Source: Micromonospora rubida (lineage in GTDB: Bacteria > Actinomycetota > Actinomycetes > Mycobacteriales > Micromonosporaceae). From it: 64,000 bases of DNA. Below are positions 49,033 through 59,175 of the stretch, piece by piece (the first letter of the stretch is position 1; each line of letters opens with the position of its first letter). The notes below the pieces were generated by a model that saw only the letters and a list, made by a program, of their open reading frames with translations, was not told where the DNA came from and ran no database searches. The position numbers were made by a program, and so were the translations under genes. The stretch lies in assembly GCF_009908295.1 (NCBI RefSeq), contig NZ_JAAALO010000006.1, positions 186,001 through 250,000 of the forward strand, given 5' to 3'.

Positions 49033-49712
49033 TCCAGGCGGTCCGGCGGCTGCTCCGGCAGCCGTCGGCACGCCGGTTCGCCCTGCTGCTGCTCCTGCTC
49101 GCCGCCTTCGGGGCAGCGCTGCTCGTCGTCGGCCTGCCCACGGCGGAGGAGCTGCCCGGGCTGGCCGACCGGCTGGGCGGGCTCGCCCCCGTGGCGGCGG
49201 TCGTCGGCGGGGCGCTGCTGCTGGTCGCCCTGGTCCCCCGCACCTTCGTCACGCTCGCCGCCGGCGCGATCTTCGGCCCGCTGGAGGGTGCCGCGTACGC
49301 GCTGGGCGCCGCGCTGCTCGCGGCGGCGCTGGGCTTCGCGGTCGGCCGCCTCCTCGGGCGGGAGTTCGTCGCCGACCGGGTACGCGGCCGGCTGGCCCGC
49401 CTCGACGGCTGGTTCGCCCGGCAGAGCGTGCTCGGTGTGATCACCGTACGGCTGCTGCCGATCGCCGGGTTCGGGCTGGTCAGCTACGGCTACGGCACCA
49501 CCGGGGCCCGGGTGCTGCCGTTCCTCGCCGGCAGCGTGATCGCCTCGGCGCCCACCGCCTTCGGCTACGCGGCGGTGGGCGCTGCGGTCACCTCCCCGGG
49601 CCACGTCAACTGGTTCGGCGTGGCCCCCGCCGCGCTCGGCCTGGTCGCCAGCGTCGTGCTGATCCGCCGCTGGTGGCGCGCCGAACGGCAACGCCGCCCC
49701 ACCCCACGCTGA
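49029..49712 (+). CDS. VTT/TVP38 (DedA-related) membrane protein
   Basis: A 227-residue membrane protein with about five or six helices and the VTT domain (ALVPRTFVTLAAGAIFGPLEGAAYALGAALLAAALGFAVGRLLG, then LPIAGFGLVSYGYG). DedA/VTT proteins are implicated in lipid scrambling, including undecaprenyl phosphate recycling for some families. Coupling to murT-gatD by ATGA suggests a wall-precursor lipid role, but this is inference. The gene ends at a convergent junction with leuS marked by a palindromic element. Confidence 0.88.
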   Translation: MIQAVRRLLRQPSARRFALLLLLLAAFGAALLVVGLPTAEELPGLADRLGGLAPVAAVVGGALLLVALVPRTFVTLAAGAIFGPLEGAAYALGAALLAAALGFAVGRLLGREFVADRVRGRLARLDGWFARQSVLGVITVRLLPIAGFGLVSYGYGTTGARVLPFLAGSVIASAPTAFGYAAVGAAVTSPGHVNWFGVAPAALGLVASVVLIRRWWRAERQRRPTPR

Positions 49713-49794
49713 GCCCTCCGCACGCCCCCCCGCACCCCCACCCTGCGCGCCCCGCACCCCCACCCCGCGCACCCCGCACCCCGCCCCCGCCCCC

Positions 49795-49854
49795 GCAAAT
49801 TCACGGAAAGAGTGGCCATTCCACGCGTGGATGCCACTCTTTCCGTGAATTTGC
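49795..49854. repeat. Dispersed palindromic element, copy 2
   Basis: A 60-bp element with perfect 22-bp arms (49795-49816 and 49833-49854; core TTCACGGAAAGAGTGGC) and a 16-nt loop holding the palindrome CCACGCGTGG (49821-49830). It shares layout and core with the element at 11511-11574. It lies between convergent VTT and leuS genes and could terminate both. Confidence 0.88.
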
Positions 49855-49917
49855 CGCCCCCCTCCCCCTCCCCGCACCCCACGGGGGGGCGGGGGAAGGG
49901 GGCGGGGTGGGGAGGGG

Positions 49918-52755
<2,838 letters not shown>

Positions 52756-52925
52756 GGTGTCTCCTCGCTTCGCTCGTCGCCGCCGGCCACGCCCCGGCCG
52801 GGCTGGGTGCTGACCTCGCTCGGCGCGGTCATGTGTCAATGGGGAGTGCTCCGCCCGCCCGCCGCCGCGCGGCGGCAGGGACCGTGTCGCCCGTCGCCGG
52901 AGGGGGCCCGACCGGCGGAGGGCAC

Positions 52926-52951
52926 AAAAAAGCCCCTCGCGCAGGAGGGGC
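52926..52951 (-). terminator. Attenuator terminator ahead of leuS
   Basis: On the minus strand, stem GCCCCTC (52951-52945) and GAGGGGC (52938-52932), 6-nt loop, then six T (52931-52926). It lies 26 bases after the leader stop codon and 170 bases before leuS. Confidence 0.8.
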
Positions 52952-52952
52952 C

Positions 52953-52986
52953 GCCGTGCTGTCGCGCGTCAGCGCATCAGCACGGC
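52953..52986 (-). promoter_or_regulatory. Leader hairpin preceding the leuS terminator
   Basis: GCCGTGCTG (52986-52978) pairs with CAGCACGGC (52961-52953), a perfect 9-bp stem. Its 5' arm covers the last codons and stop of the leader peptide, so ribosome position can decide whether it forms. Confidence 0.65.
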
Positions 52987-53015
52987 CCGGTAAGAAGCAG
53001 GAAGACTCCGGCCAT
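52977..53015 (-). CDS. leuS leader peptide (12 residues)
   Basis: A 13-codon frame encodes MAGVFLLLTGPC. The three Leu codons are CTG CTT CTT; CTT is rare in this GC-rich genome, so ribosomes should stall when Leu-tRNA is scarce. No Shine-Dalgarno is present, but a TACACT -10 ends 7 nt before the ATG, so the leader should be leaderless. Its stop codon lies inside the 5' arm of a hairpin that is followed by a U-tract terminator. This is the classic layout of ribosome-mediated attenuation. The peptide itself is not expected to have another role. Expression is not shown by sequence alone. Confidence 0.75.
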   Translation of the reverse strand: MAGVFLLLTGPC

Positions 53016-53022
53016 GTCGGGG

Positions 53023-53028
53023 AGTGTA
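53023..53028 (-). promoter_or_regulatory. -10 element (TACACT) of the leuS leader
   Basis: TACACT on the minus strand ends 7 nt before the leader ATG at 53015. The -35 would lie within the tandem 42-bp repeat and is not obvious. Confidence 0.6.
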
Positions 53029-53034
53029 CCCCGC

Positions 53035-53118
53035 GGGCCGGGCGCGCACGTCGCCCGCCACCGCGACGCGGAGCCGGGGCCGGGCGCGCACGTCGCCCGG
53101 CACCGCGACGCGGAGCGC
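53035..53118. repeat. 42-bp tandem duplication upstream of leuS leader
   Basis: Two 42-bp copies (53035-53076 and 53077-53118), nearly identical, share GGGCGCGCACGTCGCCCG and CACCGCGACGCGGAG. They lie just upstream of the leader -10. Confidence 0.88.
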
Positions 53119-53222
53119 CGGCGCGGCCCGTTCACCGACGGGGCGGACTCCCCCGTCCGGCGAATATTCGGGGCGTAACCGGCCGAGTTCCTGCGGGGGT
53201 CGGCTATCGCGACAAACATGGT

Positions 53223-53228
53223 TAGCCT
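53223..53228 (+). promoter_or_regulatory. -10 element (TAGCCT) of the moxR operon
   Basis: TAGCCT lies about 112 bp before the moxR start. Transcription would begin near 53235 and give a leader with a good GAGGAGGAGG ribosome site. An in-frame GTG at 53238 near the transcription start would add 34 unlikely residues. Confidence 0.45.
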
Positions 53229-53339
53229 GAGGGGCCTGTGAGATTTCTGCGGCAGACGAGAATTCTTTCCGCTGCGAACCCAACGGCGGGTCCAGGTGCT
53301 CTGTACAGAGCTGCCGTTCCGGCGACGAGGAGGAGGCCC

Positions 53340-54395
53340 GTGACACAACAGACCTGGGACGAGGTGGGCGGTCTGCTACCGCACGACGAGTTCCGCGCCG
53401 CCAGCGAGGCCATCGTGGCCAACATCGAGCAGGTCATCGAGGGCAAGACCGCCACAGTGCGGCTCGCCCTCGCCGTCCTGCTCGCCGAGGGTCACCTCCT
53501 CATCGAGGACGTCCCAGGCGTCGGTAAGACCAAGCTGGCGAAGTCCCTCGCCCGGTCGATCGACTGCTCGGTACGCCGCATCCAGTTCACGCCGGACCTG
53601 CTGCCCAGCGACGTCACCGGGGTGAGCGTCTACAACCAGGAGACCCACGACTTCGAGTTCCGGCCCGGGGCGGTCTTCGCCAACCTGGTCGTCGGCGACG
53701 AGATCAACCGTGCGTCGCCGAAGACCCAGTCCGCGCTGCTGGAATGCATGGAGGAGCGGCAGGTCACCGTCGACGGGGTCACCTACCAGCTGCAGACCCC
53801 GTTCATGGTGATCGCCACCCAGAACCCGATCGAGATGGAGGGGACGTACCCGCTGCCCGAGGCGCAGCGGGACCGGTTCACCGCCCGGATCGCCATGGGA
53901 TACCCGGACCCGGCGGCCGAGCTGGCCATGCTGGACGGGCACGGCGCGGCCGACCCGCTCCAGGAGTTGGGGGCCGTCTCCGACGCCGACACGGTCCGCC
54001 GGCTGATCGCCACGGTCCGCGAGGTGCACGTCGCCGACGCGGTGAAGCAGTACGCGGTCGACCTGGTCACCGCCACCCGGGAGTCTCCCGACCTGCGACT
54101 GGGCGCGTCCCCCCGGGCCACTCTCCAGCTCCTGCGCACCGCCCGGGCCGTCGCCGCCCTGGAGGGCCGCGACTACGTCCTGCCCGACGACCTCCAGGCG
54201 CTCGCGGTGCCGGTGCTCGCCCACCGGATCATCCCGACCGCCGACGCCCAGCTCGCCCGGCGCACCACCGACGCGATCGTGTCCGAGCTGGTGCACCGGC
54301 TCCCGCTGCCGCACGACCGCCAGCGCTCCCCGTACGACACCCGGCCCAGCGGCGAGGGCAACGGCCGAGCCCCGTACGAGCCCCGGAGGCGGTGA
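53340..54395 (+). CDS. moxR: MoxR-family AAA ATPase
   Basis: A 351-residue AAA+ ATPase of the MoxR/RavA group, thought to act as a chaperone-like activator. Walker A is in IEDVPGVGKTKLAKSLA (about residues 55-70) and Walker B in NLVVGDEINRASPKTQSALLECMEE; ATQNPIEMEGTYPLPEAQRDRF carries sensor 1. GTG 53340 follows GAGGAGGAGG. It precedes DUF58 and transglutaminase genes, the usual MoxR-DUF58-TgpA set. Confidence 0.95.
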   Translation: MTQQTWDEVGGLLPHDEFRAASEAIVANIEQVIEGKTATVRLALAVLLAEGHLLIEDVPGVGKTKLAKSLARSIDCSVRRIQFTPDLLPSDVTGVSVYNQETHDFEFRPGAVFANLVVGDEINRASPKTQSALLECMEERQVTVDGVTYQLQTPFMVIATQNPIEMEGTYPLPEAQRDRFTARIAMGYPDPAAELAMLDGHGAADPLQELGAVSDADTVRRLIATVREVHVADAVKQYAVDLVTATRESPDLRLGASPRATLQLLRTARAVAALEGRDYVLPDDLQALAVPVLAHRIIPTADAQLARRTTDAIVSELVHRLPLPHDRQRSPYDTRPSGEGNGRAPYEPRRR

Positions 54396-54397
54396 CC

Positions 54398-55696
54398 GTG
54401 CGCGACGGGCTCCGGGGCCTGACCACCCGCGGCCGTTCCTTCCTGGCAGCGGCGTTGGCCGCGGGCGTCTCCGCCGCGATCCTCGGCGAGAAGGACCTGC
54501 TGCGGGTGGCGGTGCTGCTGGCCGTCCTGCCGCTGATCGCCGCCGCGTACGTCGGGCGCAGCCGGTACAAGCTGGCCTGCAACCGGTCCCTGGAGCCACA
54601 CCGGGTGCCGGTCGCGGCCAGCTCCCGGGTGGTGCTGCGGTTGCAGAACATGTCCCGGCTGCCCACCGGCACCCTGCTGCTGGAGGACCGGCTGCCGTAC
54701 GCGCTGGGCAGCCGGCCCCGGGTGGTGCTGGAACGGCTCGGCGCGCACCAGGCCAGCTCGGTGGCGTACACCGTCCGCGCGGACGTGCGCGGCCGGTACG
54801 GGCTGGGCCCCCTGGTGGTCCGGTTGACCGACCCGTTCGGGCTGTGCGAGCTGAGCCGGGCCTTCCCCGGCACCGACCACCTCACGGTGATCCCGCAGGT
54901 CACGGCCCTGCCCTCGGTCCGGCTCCCCGGCGAGTACGCGGGCAGCGGCGACAGCCGGGCCCGCTCGGTGGCGGTGCACGGCGAGGACGACGCGGCGACC
55001 CGGGAGTACCGGGTGGGCGACGACCTGCGCCGGGTGCACTGGAAGTCGACCGCCCGCACCGGGGAGCTGATGGTCCGCCGCGAGGAGCAGCCCTGGGAGA
55101 GCCGGGCCACCGTCGTCCTGGACACCCGGGGGTACGGCCACCAGGGCGACGGGCCGACGGCGAGCTTCGAGTGGACCGTCTCCGCGGCGGCCAGCATCGC
55201 CGTGCACCTGCGCCAGGCCGGGTACAAGCTGCGCCTGGTCACCGGCGGCGGCGCGGACGTCGACGCGACCGAGGGTGCCGGGGACGGCGTGCTCCTCGAC
55301 CACCTCGCCGAGGTTCGGCTCGACGGGCGCGGCGAGATCACCACGCTGGTGCAGCGGGTCCGGCAGCGCGCCGACGGCGGCCTGATCATCGCGCTGTTCG
55401 GCTCGCTGAGCACCGCCGAGGCCGAGCTGCTCGCCGGGCTGCGCGGCAACAACGCGACCTGCGTCGGCTTCCTGCTGAACAGCTCCACCTGGCTGAACCT
55501 GCCGGCCCGGGCCCGGGCCGAGGCCGACCACGCGCACGGCGCCGCCGCGCTCGCCCTGGTGCGGAACGGGTGGCGGGTGATCGGGGTCGACCACGGGGCC
55601 CGGCTGCCGGCTCTCTGGCCGCAGGCCGGCCGGGGCTCGCAGGGGTTCGCCCTGCGGGCGGCGCTGGCAGAGACGGTCGCGGGCGGCGTGAAGTGA
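54398..55696 (+). CDS. DUF58 domain protein
   Basis: A 432-residue protein with two N-terminal membrane segments (RSFLAAALAAGVSAAIL and VAVLLAVLPLIAAAYVG), a beta-rich middle and the DUF58 motif DDAATREYRVGDDLRRVHWKSTARTGELMVRREE (about residues 205-235), followed by a vWA-like C-terminal half. GTG 54398 has GGAGG at 8-nt spacing; GTG 54392 would overlap the moxR stop. DUF58 and MoxR proteins are thought to work together in assembling or activating envelope complexes. Confidence 0.92.
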   Translation: MRDGLRGLTTRGRSFLAAALAAGVSAAILGEKDLLRVAVLLAVLPLIAAAYVGRSRYKLACNRSLEPHRVPVAASSRVVLRLQNMSRLPTGTLLLEDRLPYALGSRPRVVLERLGAHQASSVAYTVRADVRGRYGLGPLVVRLTDPFGLCELSRAFPGTDHLTVIPQVTALPSVRLPGEYAGSGDSRARSVAVHGEDDAATREYRVGDDLRRVHWKSTARTGELMVRREEQPWESRATVVLDTRGYGHQGDGPTASFEWTVSAAASIAVHLRQAGYKLRLVTGGGADVDATEGAGDGVLLDHLAEVRLDGRGEITTLVQRVRQRADGGLIIALFGSLSTAEAELLAGLRGNNATCVGFLLNSSTWLNLPARARAEADHAHGAAALALVRNGWRVIGVDHGARLPALWPQAGRGSQGFALRAALAETVAGGVK

Positions 55697-55794
55697 CGCT
55701 CCGGCCGGGGCGGCGAACCGACGCTCCGGCCGGGGCGGCGAACCGACGCCCCGGCCGGAGTGGCGAACCGACGCTCCGGCCGGGGCGTGAGGTG
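55695..55794. repeat. Four 25-bp tandem repeats between DUF58 and transglutaminase genes
   Basis: Units start at 55695, 55720, 55745 and 55770, with a partial fifth at 55794. The core CCGGCCGGGGCGGCGAAC is palindromic around GGCCGG and resembles the 27-bp repeats at 7809. The first unit contains the DUF58 stop codon. Confidence 0.9.
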
Positions 55795-55864
55795 ACGCTC
55801 CCCGGGCGGGAGCACGCGAGGGGCCCGGCACGCCGGGCGTGACACACACCGGAAGGGTGGTCCC

Positions 55865-58333
55865 GTGACCGCGACCCGCAACCTCGGCTTGGTGGCCGCC
55901 GCAGCGACCCTGCTCGCGGCGGCCCCACTGTCGGCCATCTTCGAACGCTGGACCTGGCTCATCCAGGCCGTCATCGCGGTCGCGGTGGTGGCCGGGGCGG
56001 CGGCGTTGACCCGGCTGATCCGGGCGCCGCTGTGGGGGCAGGTGCTGGGCATGCTCGCCGGGCTGGTGCTCGCGCTGACCTGGATCTTCCCCAGCGGCGG
56101 GGAGCTGGTGGCGCTCGTGCCCACCCCGGCCACCTTCGCCCACTTCGGCGAGTTGGTCGGGGCGTCCGCGCAGGACATGCGCTCGTACGGGGTCAAGGTG
56201 CCCGACGCCAAGCCGCTGCTGTTCGTCAGCGCGCTCGGCATCGGCGGGGTGGCGGTGGTGGTGGACGTGCTCGTCGTCGGGCTACGCCGCCCGGCCCTGG
56301 CCGGCCTGCCGATGCTCGCCATCTACTCGGTGCCGGTCGCGGTGTACGTCGACAGTGTCCCCGCCGTGCCGTTCGTGGTCGGCGCCGCCGGCTACCTCTG
56401 GCTGCTGGTCGCCGACAACGTCGACCGGGTGCGCCGGTTCGGCCGCCGGTTCACCGGTGACGGCCGGGGCGTCGACGTGTGGGAGTCGTCCCCGCTGGCC
56501 GCCACCGGCCGCCGGCTGGCCGTGGTGGGGGTCGCGCTGGCGGTGGTGCTGCCGCTGGCCGTGCCGGGGATGACCGGCGGGCTGCTCGACACCCTCGGCT
56601 CCGGGGCGGGCAACGGCACCGGCCGCGCCGGCCAGGGCGGCAACCCGAGCAAGGTCGACCTGTTCGCCGCGCTGAGCGGCGAGCTCAACCAGTCCGAGGT
56701 CGTCGAGATGGTGAAGGTGACCACCACCGAGCCGAGCCCGTTCTACCTGCGCTTCGGCGTCTTGGACAAGCTCCGGGCGGACGGCTTCCGGATGGGCGAC
56801 CCGACCGGCCGGCCGGTTACCCGAGGGCTGCCCGACCCGAGGCGGGCCGGGGAGGGCGTCGAACAGCAGCAGCACCGGGCCACCGTCGAGGTGACGAAGA
56901 ACTTCCCCATGCCCCTGCTGCCGGTCTACGGCGAGCCGGTGCGAACCGAGGAGCTGGGCGGCAACTGGCTGTACGACTCGGCCCTCCAGGTGATCTTCTC
57001 CAACCGGGACAACTCCCGCGACAAGCGCTACTCGTTCGACTACATCCGGTCGACGTACAGCACGACGGCGCTGCGCCGTGCCCCCTCGCTGCCGGCCGAC
57101 CACCCCGTCCGGGTCCAGCAGACCGAGACCCCGCCGGTGCCGCAGGTGGACACCCTCGTCTCCGAACTCATCCAGGGCAAGCGCACCGACTACGACAAGG
57201 TGCGGGCGATCTACGACTACTTCTCCTCGGACAACGGCTTCACCTACAGCCTGACCACCAAGGGCGGCACCAGCGGGCAGGACATCGTCGACTTCCTCAA
57301 CAACAAGGCCGGCTTCTGCCAGCAGTACGCGGCGGCGATGGCGTGGCTGGTCCGGGCGGCCGGCATCCCGGCCCGGGTGGCGCTCGGCTTCACCAACGGC
57401 ACCGGCCGCACCGGCGAGGGGTACGTGCTGACCAACCGGAACCTGCACGCCTGGACGGAGGTCTACTTCGACGGGATGGGCTGGGTGCCCTTCGACGCCA
57501 CCCCGGCGGGCGGGGTGCAGGGGTCGACCCGCTCGGCGTGGGCCCCGGACACCGACGCCCCGGAGTCCGTCGCCCCCGACCCCGGCACGTCGAGCGCCCC
57601 GGGCGAGAACGGCCCCTCGCCGGAGGCCGACGGCCCGGACCCCGCCGACCGGGATACCGACGCCGGGCTGGCCATCGGGGCCGGCGGCCCCACCCGGCAG
57701 GCCCCGGTCTGGCCCTGGTGGACGGCGGGCGTGCTGCTCCTGCTCATTCTGCTCGCGGTGCCGGCACTGCGCCGGGCGGCGCTGCGTCGACGCCGGGGCA
57801 CCCGGGTGGCGGCGGCCCCGAAGGCGACCATGGTGGACGCCGGCACCGGCCGGGACGGCGTCGAGCGGACGATCGTGGTCGGGGTGGACCCCGCCCGGGC
57901 CCGGGCGGACGCGCACGCGGCCTGGGACGAGCTGCTCGACACCCTGGTCGACTACCGGGTCCGGGTGGACCCGACGGAGACCCCCCGGGCGACGGCCGAA
58001 CGCCTGGCCACCGACGCGCTGACGGAGGACGCCTCCGCCGCCGCGGCGGCGCGGCTGCTCGGGCGTGCCGAGGAGCGGGCCCGCTACGCCCGGGACCCGC
58101 TCGCCGGTGAGGACCTGACTCCGGCCCTGCGCAGCGTCCGCGGCGTGCTCGCCGTCCGGGCCGGCCAGCGGACCAGGCTGCTCGCCACCGTGTTGCCCCC
58201 GTCGGTGCTGCTGCGCTGGCGGACGGCGGTGAGCGACACGTCCTCGCGGGTGGTGGCCACCACCGGCGCCGCCCGGTACCGGTTGTTGCGCTGGAACCCC
58301 CGCCGCCTGCTGGCCTCCCGCAGCAGCCGCTGA
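55865..58333 (+). CDS. Transglutaminase-like membrane protein (TgpA/DUF3488-DUF4129 type)
   Basis: An 822-residue protein: about six N-terminal membrane helices (residues 1-240), an external transglutaminase-like domain, a C-terminal helix (about residues 618-638) and a cytoplasmic DUF4129-like tail. The catalytic triad is Cys about 485 in NKAGFCQQYAAAMAWLVRAAGIPARVALGF, His about 529 in NLHAWTEVYFDGMGWVPFDATP and the Asp of FDATP. It follows moxR and DUF58 as in other bacteria. The natural substrate is unknown. GTG 55865 has GGAAGGGTGG upstream. Confidence 0.93.
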   Translation: MTATRNLGLVAAAATLLAAAPLSAIFERWTWLIQAVIAVAVVAGAAALTRLIRAPLWGQVLGMLAGLVLALTWIFPSGGELVALVPTPATFAHFGELVGASAQDMRSYGVKVPDAKPLLFVSALGIGGVAVVVDVLVVGLRRPALAGLPMLAIYSVPVAVYVDSVPAVPFVVGAAGYLWLLVADNVDRVRRFGRRFTGDGRGVDVWESSPLAATGRRLAVVGVALAVVLPLAVPGMTGGLLDTLGSGAGNGTGRAGQGGNPSKVDLFAALSGELNQSEVVEMVKVTTTEPSPFYLRFGVLDKLRADGFRMGDPTGRPVTRGLPDPRRAGEGVEQQQHRATVEVTKNFPMPLLPVYGEPVRTEELGGNWLYDSALQVIFSNRDNSRDKRYSFDYIRSTYSTTALRRAPSLPADHPVRVQQTETPPVPQVDTLVSELIQGKRTDYDKVRAIYDYFSSDNGFTYSLTTKGGTSGQDIVDFLNNKAGFCQQYAAAMAWLVRAAGIPARVALGFTNGTGRTGEGYVLTNRNLHAWTEVYFDGMGWVPFDATPAGGVQGSTRSAWAPDTDAPESVAPDPGTSSAPGENGPSPEADGPDPADRDTDAGLAIGAGGPTRQAPVWPWWTAGVLLLLILLAVPALRRAALRRRRGTRVAAAPKATMVDAGTGRDGVERTIVVGVDPARARADAHAAWDELLDTLVDYRVRVDPTETPRATAERLATDALTEDASAAAAARLLGRAEERARYARDPLAGEDLTPALRSVRGVLAVRAGQRTRLLATVLPPSVLLRWRTAVSDTSSRVVATTGAARYRLLRWNPRRLLASRSSR

Positions 58334-58664
58334 CCCACCGGGCAGCAGACCACCACTCCCATCTCGTCGGCCAGGCGCAGGACGTCGAGGCTCGCCGCCG
58401 CCGATGGTGCCCGACGGTCAGTCACGGAGATCGTCTGTCGCGTGCCGGCATCCCGCCCGGCGTGTCGTGCCGGTGACTCGCAGACGATCAAGGGGCGACA
58501 CAGAAGGACAGCGGCGGCACAGAAGGAAGCCGGCCGCCCCTCGGCAGCCGAGAAGGCCCGCGCGGCATCGGCGTGGACACGCAACAGCGGCCCGTCGTCG
58601 GACAGGCCGAACTCAGCGCGGTCCCGCCGGGTCGGCGGGACCGGGAATCAGCGGAGGGGCCGGG
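58334..58664. other. Gap between convergent transglutaminase and DUF3040 genes
   Basis: 331 bp. Apart from the hairpin at 58619-58643 I see no convincing gene. A minus-strand frame across 58334-58584 reads SVTDRRAPSAAASLDVLRLADEMGVVVC in part but lacks a start signal and family match. Confidence 0.5.
58619..58643. terminator. Hairpin between convergent genes
   Basis: CGGTCCCGCCG (58619-58629) and CGGCGGGACCG (58633-58643), 11-bp perfect stem with a 3-nt loop, and no U-tract. It lies between convergent ends and probably terminates both. Confidence 0.65.
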
Positions 58665-59060
58665 TCAGCGGTGCCCCTCCGGGCGCTGCCGCCACCGGTC
58701 CTCCATCCGGTCCAGGAACGACGACCGCCGGCCTGACCGCCCACGCGGACGGCGCCGACTGGTCGTCCCGCCGACCACGTGCAGGTCGGGGGACTGCGCC
58801 CGCCGGTGCGACTGCACCGCGTACGCCGCCGAACCCAACATGATGACGAACCCCGCCACCGCGAGCGGTGGAGTCTTGATCACCGCACCGTAGACCAGCA
58901 GGGCCAGCCCAACGATGATCGCGCCGGCAGCGACAAGCAGGCGACGCCGCGCATGGAAGCGCGGATCGCTGGCACGCACGGCCGAGGCGAATTTGGGGTC
59001 CTCGGCAAGCGACCGCTCGATCTGATCGAACAGCCGCTGCTCGTGCTCCGAGAGCGGCAC
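58665..59060 (-). CDS. DUF3040 membrane protein
   Basis: A 131-residue DUF3040 protein. The family N-terminus PLSEHEQRLFDQIERSLAEDPKFASAVR is clear, followed by two membrane helices (LLVAAGAIIVGLALLVYGAV and PLAVAGFVIMLGSAAYAV) and a basic tail (GGTTSRRRPRGRSGRRSSFLDRMEDRWRQR). Function is unknown; in actinobacteria it often lies near dinB or the dcw cluster. GTG 59060 follows GGAGGAG. Confidence 0.93.
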   Translation of the reverse strand: MPLSEHEQRLFDQIERSLAEDPKFASAVRASDPRFHARRRLLVAAGAIIVGLALLVYGAVIKTPPLAVAGFVIMLGSAAYAVQSHRRAQSPDLHVVGGTTSRRRPRGRSGRRSSFLDRMEDRWRQRPEGHR

Positions 59061-59175
59061 GGCACTCCTCCCCGGTCACGTAGGTCGGCCCGGGCGGGCC
59101 GACAGACCGTGGCAGCCGACCGGCTGCTTACCGCCAAGTCTACGAGGGGGGTCGCGCGTCGGAAAGCGGGACGAC

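Larger units (their letters stand above)
52756..53339. other. Control region of leuS and the moxR operon
   Basis: 584 bp between divergent leuS and moxR. It holds the leuS leader peptide, hairpin and terminator, a 42-bp tandem duplication, the palindrome CGAATATTCG (53161-53170) and the moxR promoter. No larger gene is seen. About 170 nt between the terminator and leuS is unassigned. Confidence 0.7.

Noticed and set aside
52834..52839. TTGACA upstream of leuS as a second promoter
   Set aside because: No -10 hexamer lies 16-19 bp downstream (the position reads AGGTCA), so the match is probably chance.
53238..53339. N-terminal extension of MoxR from GTG 53238
   Set aside because: The added residues do not resemble MoxR proteins, and GTG 53340 has a strong GAGGAGGAGG ribosome site and the usual N-terminus.
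58084..58584. Minus-strand frame in the gap after the transglutaminase gene
   Set aside because: It overlaps the 3' end of a real gene and has no ribosome site, domain or clear start, so I do not call it.
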